Origin: Bacteroidota bacterium
GTDB taxonomy: Bacteria > Bacteroidota > Bacteroidia > Bacteroidales > JABHKC01
Assembly (NCBI GenBank): GCA_018692315.1
Contig: JABHKC010000158.1
Span: 1 to 64,000, forward strand
Direction: 5' to 3'
Length of the DNA stretch: 64,000 nt
Below the pieces are notes generated by a model. The model made no database searches and had not been told where the DNA came from. It saw only the letters and a list, made by a program, of their open reading frames with translations. A program made the position numbers and the translations under genes. This document shows, piece after piece, positions 18,416 to 27,294 of this stretch (within the stretch, counting starts at the first letter, position 1; each line of letters opens with the position of its first letter).

Positions 18416-20449
18416 TTATTTATAAATATTGATGGTTTTTGTAAAGATTTGATGGTTTTTAGTAATTTTCATAAAATATAATCCTTCCGATAAATATGAA
18501 ACGTCTATTGAAAGTGTATTTCTTGCATTTTCAATATTTAAAATTTCTCTACCTTCAATATTAAAAATTCGTATATTAGAATTATCGGCATTTCTTATAT
18601 TAATAATTTCTTTTACAGGATTTGGATAGACAGCAATCAAATTTTCAATTTCTTGAACACTACTAATAATACTAATAGTATAAGAATAGGTATCACTTAT
18701 CACACCATCTGAAACTTCTATCTCAACATCGCCATTGCCAATGTCCGCTACTGTAGGAGTTCCGGAAAGAGTAGTCCCATCCCAGTTTAACCATGCAGGT
18801 TTTGTTGGGCAGGTAAAAGTATAATTGCCTGTTCCTCCAATAGCTTCTGGAGTATATGTATATAAACTGTCAACAACTATTGAATTTGGAGCATTATTAA
18901 CAATTTCGAGGATCTGAGGAAAAACAAATCCTTCAAAGTTTAGTCTTATCATTGGGACTTCGTTGGCCCAAGACCAATCGTCGTTTCCGGCTCCACCTAA
19001 TCTTAGTCTTCCTGCGAGCCACCAAGTTGGGCTAATATTATCTGCACCAATATATAATGAATCATTTCCCCAATAACATTCAATTGCAGCAATATACATA
19101 TTGGCTGAGTCTATAAATTCTGATGCTCCATCTTTTTCAATAGGCAAATTTAGCCAGGTTCCAGGTTCACCGGGCTCTATTGAATGTTCCTGAGTAGTAA
19201 GAATTTCATTAAATCCTGCTGAAGTAAATTCTAGTACTAAACCTCTGATTGTTGTTCCAGGATCAGAATTTTCAGCAATATACACAGATATTGAATTTAC
19301 TTCCTGACTATTGTAAACCCAAAATTGTGTACCTATTGCATCGCCATCAATACCATCAAGATACCTCTTGGGACCAGAGTCGTATGAATAATTCAAATCT
19401 CTTGCATATTCATAGTTTGTTATTTCCATATCAATTATTTGGAAATTATTATCCGGAACTTCGTCTGTGCTATCTTGGGTTATTAAAAATGTAGCACTAT
19501 ATACATCTACTCCTTGTGGAATAAAGTCAATAATAAATTGGAATGTGTCTCTTGCTCCGGAAATTAAGGAATCAACAATTGGACTTGTAAAAGAATATAG
19601 TCCGCTATTAACATCCATTGTAAGCGATATGTTTGTCTGAGTAAGTCCACCATTATTAAAAACTACGTATCTGATAGTATCAACAATAAAATCCTGATGA
19701 TTTGATTGAGAGTCTGGTATCATAGAATAAAATCCGGTTCCATCAAAATCAATCCAAATTTTTTCTAAAACAAGTTCGTTGGCAGGTGCATCTATTATTG
19801 CTACATCATCTACCATCCATGCATAATCCCATTCGCCAAAATATTTGAAACGAATCCAAACTTGGGGCTGATTGGCAGCAAGTGATGTTATGTTCAATTC
19901 AACATTATGATTGCCATAATTGCCAACTTCTACTCCTGCATTTACTTCTAAATCAGTCCAGGTAGTTCCATCAGTGCTAACACCAATGTAGGTATCATTG
20001 TGGAATCTTCTGTAAAGCTGTTCAAATCTTATTGCAACACTTTGATATCCTGAAAGGTCAATAGGTGAAACAGTTTCTACCGATGCATTTTGGTCTCCAG
20101 AAACTTGACCTGTTGCACCAATTCCATCGGAATCGTATAATGCAAAATTTCCACCTGATGAAGAAACAATTGTGCCTAATGGTGCAGAATAAAAACCAAC
20201 TGGTCCGAAAGTAGTTATTTGCCAATCTTGTCCAGCCAATCCATCATTTGTAAAAGTCCAATTTGCCGAATTCGAAAAATCGTCGTACCAAATTGTATCG
20301 CTTATTGATTTTGTAGATTTTACAAAATTCGGAGCAGATTTTCGATCCTTCATTAAACCATTGGCTGATTGTAGATAAGTGACACTATTTTGTCCGAAAA
20401 CAAGAATTGATAAGGTAATTAGCAATGTTAGAATTGTAAACTTTCTCAT
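18416..20449 (-). CDS. T9SS type A secreted multidomain protein, tandem paralogue 2
   Basis: A 677-residue protein with signal peptide (MRKFTILTLLITLSILVFGQ) and the same domain order as its downstream neighbour: MAM/jellyroll-like module (WYDDFSNSANWTFTND..., WIRFKYFGEWDYAWMVDDVAI), beta-rich middle with shared NELVLEKIW...GFYSMIP, Ig-like module with PAWLNWDGTTLSGTPT, and type A sorting domain (VYPNPVKEIINIRNADNS ... LSEGLYFMKITKN). The two genes differ at many positions, so the duplication is not recent. A promoter overlapping the upstream terminator hairpin is visible at 20481-20511. Confidence 0.85.
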   Translation of the reverse strand: MRKFTILTLLITLSILVFGQNSVTYLQSANGLMKDRKSAPNFVKSTKSISDTIWYDDFSNSANWTFTNDGLAGQDWQITTFGPVGFYSAPLGTIVSSSGGNFALYDSDGIGATGQVSGDQNASVETVSPIDLSGYQSVAIRFEQLYRRFHNDTYIGVSTDGTTWTDLEVNAGVEVGNYGNHNVELNITSLAANQPQVWIRFKYFGEWDYAWMVDDVAIIDAPANELVLEKIWIDFDGTGFYSMIPDSQSNHQDFIVDTIRYVVFNNGGLTQTNISLTMDVNSGLYSFTSPIVDSLISGARDTFQFIIDFIPQGVDVYSATFLITQDSTDEVPDNNFQIIDMEITNYEYARDLNYSYDSGPKRYLDGIDGDAIGTQFWVYNSQEVNSISVYIAENSDPGTTIRGLVLEFTSAGFNEILTTQEHSIEPGEPGTWLNLPIEKDGASEFIDSANMYIAAIECYWGNDSLYIGADNISPTWWLAGRLRLGGAGNDDWSWANEVPMIRLNFEGFVFPQILEIVNNAPNSIVVDSLYTYTPEAIGGTGNYTFTCPTKPAWLNWDGTTLSGTPTVADIGNGDVEIEVSDGVISDTYSYTISIISSVQEIENLIAVYPNPVKEIINIRNADNSNIRIFNIEGREILNIENARNTLSIDVSYLSEGLYFMKITKNHQIFTKTINIYK

Positions 20450-20480
20450 ATCTCAATATTTTAGGTTAGTTAATACTCCA

Positions 20481-20511
20481 CAAATTTAATCAAAAAAAAA
20501 AAGCCTCCAAA
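20481..20511 (-). promoter_or_regulatory. Promoter of gene 18416-20449, overlapping a terminator
   Basis: On the minus strand, TTTG (20511-20508), a 19-base spacer and TAAATTTG (20488-20481) match the Bacteroidota promoter consensus. The -33 box falls inside the loop and stem of the terminator hairpin of the preceding gene. Confidence 0.6.
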
Positions 20512-20525
20512 TGGAGGCTTTTTTC
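20491..20525 (-). terminator. Terminator of the cleaved-adhesin gene
   Basis: An 8-bp GC-containing stem (AAGCCTCC 20501-20508 with GGAGGCTT 20513-20520) with a 4-base loop is flanked by an A tract on one side and a T tract on the other. On the minus strand it ends the gene at 20550-21665. Confidence 0.9.
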
Positions 20526-20549
20526 TTTATGTTAAAAACAGAAAAAAAA

Positions 20550-21665
20550 CTACTTAATTAAGCTAATTTTTCTTGTAATAATATTTGAATTTGTAAATAT
20601 CTTAACGATATATGTTCCTTCTGCAAAATTGCTCATGTCAATTGTTGTGAAATCTGAAGTTTGGTCTAAGCTAACAACTTCTTTACCAATGATATTAAAT
20701 ATTCTAACTTTTGCATTTGCAATGTTTGTAATATTTAAAATGTTGTTAGTTGGATTTGGATAAATATTAATATCGTTATCAACAATTGTTTCAATTGCTA
20801 ATGCACCCCACCAGTCAGTAACTGTTGTGTCAGCATTTACGAAAACAGATCTGTTTGGATCACCGGCCCATTCGCCACCGTCCCAACCGGCACCTCTAAA
20901 ATATTTGTAGAATATAGAATCACCTGGCTCAATTGCACAAGTAACAGAATATACACCATCACCATCACCATCTTCTAAAGCTAATTCAAGGCTATCGCCT
21001 GGTGTTGTCCATCCTGCAAAATCACCTGCAATATAAAATACATCAGTTGTATCAATATCAGTAAGTGAGTTGCAATCTACTGTGAAAGTTACGTTAACTG
21101 TTGTAGGAACAACAATACCTGCACGAATTTCAACATTGTCAAGATTCAAAAAGAAAGCATCTGTACAATCATAATGACGGAAAGCAAAATAAACATCCTG
21201 TCCTACATAAGCAGAAATATCAACCTTGTGTTCAGTCCAATCAGTAGCAGTAGTTGGAATTACTTCTTCAAAAAGAGTTGTAGTAAAATCAGCAATATCC
21301 TGTCCTACAGTTGAAACCATTACAGCATATTTTTCATATTCATATGAAGGATCTTGAGGTTGAATCCAGAATACTAATGAATCGCCTTCAACAATAGAAG
21401 CCATAGGTGATATTAACCAATTGTCTGGTGTAAGAGGTGCTTGAGTTGCTGGATCCCAAGATGATGAGGTAGCACAAAAACCAGTGTCACCAATACCTAC
21501 CCAAACTGTTGATTGTATCCATTCAAATGTATCACCATCTCCATCAACTATTACCCAACCTGCTGGTGGAAAAGTTGCTCCATCGAAACCTTCAAAAGTT
21601 AGTGTTTGAGAAAAAGCTACACTAAAAGCTAATAGTGAAACTACTAAAAAATAAATTTTCTTCAT
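20550..21665 (-). CDS. T9SS-secreted cleaved-adhesin domain protein
   Basis: A 371-residue protein with signal peptide (MKKIYFLVVSLLAFSVAFSQ). Residues 20-190 match the cleaved-adhesin jellyroll found in gingipain haemagglutinin regions: FEGFDGATFPPAGWVIVDGD, NWLISPMASIVEGDSLVFW and YVGQDVYFAFRHYDCTDAF. Residues 195-295 form a second beta-sandwich resembling starch-binding or CBM48-type modules (FYIAGDFAGWTTPGDSLELA, IFYKYFRG). A type A sorting domain closes the protein (IYPNPTNNILNITNI). It is probably a surface adhesin binding glycans or proteins; this is inferred from domains. Confidence 0.87.
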   Translation of the reverse strand: MKKIYFLVVSLLAFSVAFSQTLTFEGFDGATFPPAGWVIVDGDGDTFEWIQSTVWVGIGDTGFCATSSSWDPATQAPLTPDNWLISPMASIVEGDSLVFWIQPQDPSYEYEKYAVMVSTVGQDIADFTTTLFEEVIPTTATDWTEHKVDISAYVGQDVYFAFRHYDCTDAFFLNLDNVEIRAGIVVPTTVNVTFTVDCNSLTDIDTTDVFYIAGDFAGWTTPGDSLELALEDGDGDGVYSVTCAIEPGDSIFYKYFRGAGWDGGEWAGDPNRSVFVNADTTVTDWWGALAIETIVDNDINIYPNPTNNILNITNIANAKVRIFNIIGKEVVSLDQTSDFTTIDMSNFAEGTYIVKIFTNSNIITRKISLIK

Positions 21666-21840
21666 AATTAAAGTTTTAAATTAAAAGTTTATTAAATTAT
21701 TTAATGTTGCAAAGATATAACATTTTTAAATAACAAAAAAAATGTTTAACTTTTTATTGAATTAATTTGGCTATACTTTAGTTTGCAATAATTAAGGGCA
21801 AAAAATTATGTTCTAATTTCAATGCAAAAAAAGAACTCTT

Positions 21841-22362
21841 TTAATTTTCTGAGATATATTTAATATTCTCAAGTCCATCTTCAATTCCGGCATCTAAAAT
21901 ATCATTTATGAAAAAACCCAAATATGTGAATAGATTATATGTATTTAAGGTGCAGGTCAATTTCCACATAAGCTTATTAGTATCTTGAGCTTTTCTAATA
22001 GAAAATTCACCTTTCAAAGGATAGCTTTTGCCTTCTGCATACGAATAATAATATACGTATTCTTTGTACAAGCATTTATAAATCTCATATTTCCCATTTC
22101 CAGAATGCTCACCTTCCCATATCATCCATGAGCCAACACCTGTTGATTTTTCAGAATAATCTGCAATTATAGTAGTGTCATGATAAAAATCCATATTCCA
22201 TTGATCCCAATTTCGAAAATCGCCAACAAGATTATATATTCTCCAATCGGGAGCATCTATAGTAATACTTCTTTCAATAGTATATTTTTCGGGAAGTATG
22301 GTAACCAAAACGAAATATGTGCCAACTAAAACAACGACTGCAATTATTACTTTTTTAATCAT
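21841..22362 (-). CDS. SRPBCC family protein (polyketide cyclase/START-like)
   Basis: A 173-residue protein with one N-terminal membrane helix (residues 3-24) followed by a START/SRPBCC fold. Typical features are the IDAPDWRIYNLVGDFRNWDQWN start, the WMIWEGEH strand and the long C-terminal helix. The fold binds hydrophobic ligands; the ligand is unknown. It stands alone between two secreted-protein genes. Confidence 0.78.
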   Translation of the reverse strand: MIKKVIIAVVVLVGTYFVLVTILPEKYTIERSITIDAPDWRIYNLVGDFRNWDQWNMDFYHDTTIIADYSEKSTGVGSWMIWEGEHSGNGKYEIYKCLYKEYVYYYSYAEGKSYPLKGEFSIRKAQDTNKLMWKLTCTLNTYNLFTYLGFFINDILDAGIEDGLENIKYISEN

Positions 22363-22503
22363 TTAATTAGAGTTTTTAATATTTCATTCAATCATATAAT
22401 TGAAATTCTTTTATGAAATCATTTAAGATTCTTCTTAGAAAGCAAAAATAAGCATTTCAAGTTTGTTATCAAATTTTTTGAAGTTAAATTTTCCCTTTTT
22501 TAT

Positions 22504-25500
22504 TTACTTTATTAAAATTATTTTTTGTGAGTAAAAAGCATAATCAATTTGCAGTTTAAAATAGTAGATTCCATTTTTTTGCATAATACCTGAATTATCT
22601 ATTCCGTTCCAGCATATTCTATGTTTCCCATTAGGGTATTCTTCACTATTAATCAGATTAATTACTTTTTGTCCTGAGATGTTAAATATATCAAGGCTAA
22701 TTGTTGATTTTTTATTCAATTCAAAAACAAAATTTGTTTTTTCTGAAAAAGGATTTGGGAAGTTATATATCGAAAAATTGTTTTCAAAAATGTTTGGAGA
22801 ATTTACTATGAACTGATTTGTTGGGGGGAATGTTATATAATCTATCCATGCACAATCTTCTCCGGCATCTACAGAATAATCTTTATGATAAGTCCATTTA
22901 TACGTGTGAACACCGGCAGACACTGGGAAAATCTCCTGCGACCAATCTATTTGGCCATCCCATCTGGCCTGTTCTACACCATCAACAAAAAATGCCAGGT
23001 AATCGTAATTATGATTGTTTACATCGGCTTCGCATGAAACTTTTTTATAAAAACTAATCTCTCCGTTGGACAGTGCATTCAGTTCAACAAAAAGATATGT
23101 TTCTTCATTGTGGGTTATAACTCCCGATTTTGAGCAAAAAGAGCCCTCATATTCATCTAAGGTATCTAAATCCCAATGTGTGGGGCCGCCCCAATTCCAC
23201 TGGTAGGAAGAAAAGTCTCCGGTTTCAAAATCTTCGTAAATATACCCAATATCAATCCAAAAAATATCGGAAGCAGAATACATATTGTCGGCATCAAAAC
23301 TGGTAAGGAATTCAGCATTATAACCGAAGGGTGATAAATTAGAAGCTGAAATATTAAATGAGATTGTATCTGTAGAATTTGCGTCTATAAATAAAATATT
23401 ACCAGAATTACTATTTATAGTAATGTTAGGATCAGTGGAAGAAATTGTGCTAAGTGTATTGTAAACTTTTGCTCCACCACTATTTTTAACTATCAGAATT
23501 AAAGTTGCTGTTTCTCCTGGGTCTAAACTATTGTTATTTCCATCAATTATTTCAAAATCATCAACTTCAAGAATAGGTGCATAAGCAACCAATTCCATGT
23601 GACTTTCGGAGGTATCGGAAAGTGCAGAAATTTTTGTATCGAAGACAATATTGTGCTCATTTGGGATACTATTATCAACATTAAAAGTAAAACCAGCAGT
23701 AACACTTGTTGTTGATCCAGTATCAATAAATCCTATATATTCAACACTATCAATAAATGTAATATATGGATCATTTGTAGATATTATCATACTTGCATCA
23801 AAATCAGGCAAATGTGCTATATTTACTATATCTATTGAAAGAATTCCGGTTTCTCCAAATTCAATAATACTGTCTGAGCCGGAAATTACGGAAAATCCGC
23901 TAATTAGTAAACTATTAATTCCATCTGTTGAGAACTCTAAAAGTTTAGAAGACACAATTGAGCTTGCATCGCTAACTTTTATTTTCAGATTTGTTGGTAA
24001 ATATTCTTGCAAAATCAAACCACGCAGGTAGCCATCTTCAGAAATCGACAATTCATCTGGGAATGTTGAGGCTATGAATTTTATAAAATGACCGTTTTGA
24101 ATTGTTTGGGCTGATGAAATTTGGGAGTATTGAAAATCAATATTATTACCTTTAAAAATTCCGGAAAACCAATTTTGAGTACTTGGGTATTGCATATTTG
24201 CATAATAAAATTCTATATCACCATTTGGAAAAAGTTTTATTGCAAAATTCAGATCCGTCCCGCTCGAATTACCACTTATTGAAGCTTTGTATCTAATGGT
24301 AGCACTATTCTGATCGCCATCGTACCAAATTCCATCTCCGGAATAAAATGCTAAATCTGCCAAAAAAGGAGCAATCGAAGAGTGACTCAAGAAAAACAAA
24401 TCGGCATTCATCTGATAGGGCCAGGATGAGGGCATTTCGTCAAGCATTATGTATCCATCTGTATGGATATATATTTCATCGAAGTATTCTCCATAAAATG
24501 GAAACGAAAAATCGAGTTGCAGTGAAGTATAGCTATTGTAACTGTTTGGAGTATTGATTGCTTGAGTAGAAATATTTGGAAAACTTGCTGTTGAATCTAC
24601 TACTTCATAGTCGTAATTGAACGACCAAACATAAGGCGGTGTTCCGCCAGTTGCAGAAAGTTGATACTCATATGGCTCATTTACTGTACCTTTTAATAAG
24701 GTGTCGTTTTCGATTGTTACCTCACTAAAGTTTACACTTGTTACAATTGATAGAACAGTAGTTCCATTCTCAATCAGAGGAATATTATTGCTTGGATAAA
24801 AAGTTTCGTTCGCAGAATTTGTATAATCAATTAAAGAATAAGAAATTATCTCACCTGTTCCAATATTTGAAGGATCATTTTCATCTATCAAAAGGAAATA
24901 TTTTGCTATTTGGTTGGAATCAACAAAATTTAAGAGAGTTGACATGTCCAGCCCAATTTCTATTGTTTTTTGATCTTCCGTTGTGCCTCCTTGCATAAAA
25001 TAATTTCCGCCTTGATAATTTAAAATCGCAGATTCTTTAATATATTGAGGATAATTATCTAATGTATCTAATGATATTCCTGTAGAAATCTTTAATTTGT
25101 TTCTCGAATCATGTTTCAAAACCAAACGCATACATAACATTGGTTCGGAATTTTCTTTGGTATAAAGAATATAAACTTTGTTGCTCCAAATCCCTCCATT
25201 TGCGTACGCAGCAGCTAAAGTTCTGTACATCATGTAAGTAAATCCTCCATCGCCCCAACTTGGTACTCCTCCATAGGTATTTACCATTTTCAAAGCTCCA
25301 ATTTCCCAATCTGCAAGATCAATTTTACTATCATTGTTAATGTCTATGTTGTTTGTATAGTTGCCATCTCCATTATAATCGTATCTAACAGAGTCATTAT
25401 ATCCAACAATAGTCATGGCATGGCTGGAACCGCCAAAATTGATTACAATATTTTTCCCAGCTTCAGGAGTTCCACTGGCAAGAGTGTATAAAGATGGAAC

Positions 25501-26166
25501 ATTTCCATAAAAATTCGCAACACCTCCTGCTGCTGAACCATCAAGATGGTCGTAAAGCCATGCTTTTAAAACATTTAAGCCTTCTTCAGAATCAACAGGG
25601 ATAGAATAAACTTCCTTGATTCTGTTGTGCATTGCATTGTAATATTCGGTATAGCCCGACATCCATCTGCCTGTACCGCCATACCACATTGTTCCTCCAT
25701 AGTCATCTACATTTGGGTTTCCAAATTCCTTAACAATGTTCCAAGTGTCGAAAAAACTAACTCCCTGGCTATTTCCATTGTTCTCAAAATTCCACGCAAA
25801 GTGGGTTGAATATTGATTTGAAGAAATATTTGCGGGTGTATTTCTTTTATAATTAATTTCGTAGGTGAAAGCCATTCCAATCCCGCTGGCTTGCCCGCAT
25901 TCTAAAGCAACCTGATTGTAAACCGGTCTTAAAAAAGGCAGCGTGGAATTATCAACCAATGCAGGTAAACTTGACTTATTTAGATTTTTGTATTTAGAAA
26001 TATTTAATTCCGGAATTCTACTTGCTATAATCGAATCCTCACAATTTAGCAGAAATGGAATCTTTTTTTCATTAAATATTTGTTTTTGGCTATTTTCTTC
26101 TGTTTGCGAAAAAGAAAATTCAACAAACAGAAAAATGAAATATATTAATACCAATATTTTTTTCAT
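22504..26166 (-). CDS. Papain-like (C1A) T9SS-secreted cysteine protease
   Basis: A 1220-residue protein with signal peptide (MKKILVLIYFIFLFVEFSFSQ). The N-terminal 70-340 region is papain-like: YNQVALECGQASG gives the oxyanion Gln85 and likely nucleophile Cys90, SHAMTIVGYND gives His249, and MVNTYGG gives Asn296. Between His and Asn lies a calcium-loop insert (residues 263-287) with two DxNxDG/DINNDSK-type loops as in dockerin/EF-hand. Downstream come a bacterial Ig-like segment, a nidogen-like region (HTDGYIMLDE), two CARDB-like modules, a MAM-like module and a type A sorting domain with a FlgD-like motif (NPFSEKTNFVFEL). It is an extracellular protease, possibly calcium-stabilised. The Q-to-C spacing is five residues rather than the papain six. 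Confidence 0.85.
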   Translation of the reverse strand: MKKILVLIYFIFLFVEFSFSQTEENSQKQIFNEKKIPFLLNCEDSIIASRIPELNISKYKNLNKSSLPALVDNSTLPFLRPVYNQVALECGQASGIGMAFTYEINYKRNTPANISSNQYSTHFAWNFENNGNSQGVSFFDTWNIVKEFGNPNVDDYGGTMWYGGTGRWMSGYTEYYNAMHNRIKEVYSIPVDSEEGLNVLKAWLYDHLDGSAAGGVANFYGNVPSLYTLASGTPEAGKNIVINFGGSSHAMTIVGYNDSVRYDYNGDGNYTNNIDINNDSKIDLADWEIGALKMVNTYGGVPSWGDGGFTYMMYRTLAAAYANGGIWSNKVYILYTKENSEPMLCMRLVLKHDSRNKLKISTGISLDTLDNYPQYIKESAILNYQGGNYFMQGGTTEDQKTIEIGLDMSTLLNFVDSNQIAKYFLLIDENDPSNIGTGEIISYSLIDYTNSANETFYPSNNIPLIENGTTVLSIVTSVNFSEVTIENDTLLKGTVNEPYEYQLSATGGTPPYVWSFNYDYEVVDSTASFPNISTQAINTPNSYNSYTSLQLDFSFPFYGEYFDEIYIHTDGYIMLDEMPSSWPYQMNADLFFLSHSSIAPFLADLAFYSGDGIWYDGDQNSATIRYKASISGNSSGTDLNFAIKLFPNGDIEFYYANMQYPSTQNWFSGIFKGNNIDFQYSQISSAQTIQNGHFIKFIASTFPDELSISEDGYLRGLILQEYLPTNLKIKVSDASSIVSSKLLEFSTDGINSLLISGFSVISGSDSIIEFGETGILSIDIVNIAHLPDFDASMIISTNDPYITFIDSVEYIGFIDTGSTTSVTAGFTFNVDNSIPNEHNIVFDTKISALSDTSESHMELVAYAPILEVDDFEIIDGNNNSLDPGETATLILIVKNSGGAKVYNTLSTISSTDPNITINSNSGNILFIDANSTDTISFNISASNLSPFGYNAEFLTSFDADNMYSASDIFWIDIGYIYEDFETGDFSSYQWNWGGPTHWDLDTLDEYEGSFCSKSGVITHNEETYLFVELNALSNGEISFYKKVSCEADVNNHNYDYLAFFVDGVEQARWDGQIDWSQEIFPVSAGVHTYKWTYHKDYSVDAGEDCAWIDYITFPPTNQFIVNSPNIFENNFSIYNFPNPFSEKTNFVFELNKKSTISLDIFNISGQKVINLINSEEYPNGKHRICWNGIDNSGIMQKNGIYYFKLQIDYAFYSQKIILIK

Positions 26167-26277
26167 AAGATATTATTTTGATTAACATAAATAATTCAAT
26201 AAATATACAAATTAACAGCAATTTTAGATTTTTTGAAAAGTTAGTTTGAGTTCATGCGTTAAAATTTATACAATAAT

Positions 26278-27288
26278 TTATTTCTTCTTCTTTCTTCGAG
26301 TTTTTGGTAAATTAATTCCTACTACAATTTCGTGAGATCCGCCGGCGTAGTTTAAAATATTGTTTGTAGAATAGTCATATGAATATCCAAAATAGTACCA
26401 TCCGTACAAAATATCGAATATAAAAATCATTGATTTGTTTGTCCGGTACGAAATTGCAAATGAGATATTTCTAATCTGGAGTTTAGTATTAAAATCAAAT
26501 TGAATAGGTGTAATTTCAGTAGCTTTAATCAGGACGGAAGGTTCAATCAAAATTTCTTCAACAACAAAAGCAAATCCTGCATTTGCAAAAAAATGACGAA
26601 TCATATTGTTTTTACTATTTTCATGAAATTTGATTTTCGATTCTAAAATATGCAAGCTCGAAACACCCAAAAAATATTTTGGAGCATAAATAAATATTCC
26701 AACATTTAAATCTGGCACAAATGCAGTTTCTTTACCGTAGCTAATAATCGGATCGTTGCTCTCAAACAAAACCAAATCGCGTTCGTCTATAGCAAACTGA
26801 AACAGACTTGTTGCTACACCAATCGATATTTGTGGAGGTGATAAAAACCTTTTTGAATGATGAGTTATTGAAAATGGGATATGGTATGAATAGGCAAAAT
26901 TTATTCCTGTTTTGCTGATTGGTCCAACTTTATCGTTAAAAACATAGCCGCCAACTCCAATTCTTCCACTACTTCCCATACGTTGTGTTCGAATAATATT
27001 TCCTTTTTTATCGAATTCGGTTTTTGCATTTATTAAGCCTCTTTTGTTGTAAAATCCTGCTCTTTCAATTCTTGTGTGCGAACTTAAAACTTGTGTTTTA
27101 GGTGGATTATTAAATCCTGTCCATTGATTTCTTACGGTGAGTTTAACAGATGTTACGTTGTGGCTACCTGCAACTGCCGGATTTATCAGAAAATTGTTTG
27201 TCAAATATTGGCTATACAAAGGCAATTGCTGAGCTTCTGTGTATATAAACCCAGTCAAAATAATAAATATTAAAATTGCCTTTTTCAT
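26278..27288 (-). CDS. PorP/SprF family type IX secretion outer-membrane protein
   Basis: A 336-residue protein with a signal peptide (MKKAILIFIILTGFIYTEAQ) and the classic PorP/SprF start of the mature part (QLPLYSQYLTNNFLINPAVAGSHN). The rest alternates beta-strands of an outer-membrane barrel and ends in a basic tail. PorP/SprF proteins bind CHU_C-type cargo and help attach it to the surface. It lies only 6 bases after the CHU_C gene 27295-28536, forming a cargo/anchor pair. Confidence 0.93.
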   Translation of the reverse strand: MKKAILIFIILTGFIYTEAQQLPLYSQYLTNNFLINPAVAGSHNVTSVKLTVRNQWTGFNNPPKTQVLSSHTRIERAGFYNKRGLINAKTEFDKKGNIIRTQRMGSSGRIGVGGYVFNDKVGPISKTGINFAYSYHIPFSITHHSKRFLSPPQISIGVATSLFQFAIDERDLVLFESNDPIISYGKETAFVPDLNVGIFIYAPKYFLGVSSLHILESKIKFHENSKNNMIRHFFANAGFAFVVEEILIEPSVLIKATEITPIQFDFNTKLQIRNISFAISYRTNKSMIFIFDILYGWYYFGYSYDYSTNNILNYAGGSHEIVVGINLPKTRRKKKK

Positions 27289-27294
27289 TTAAAA

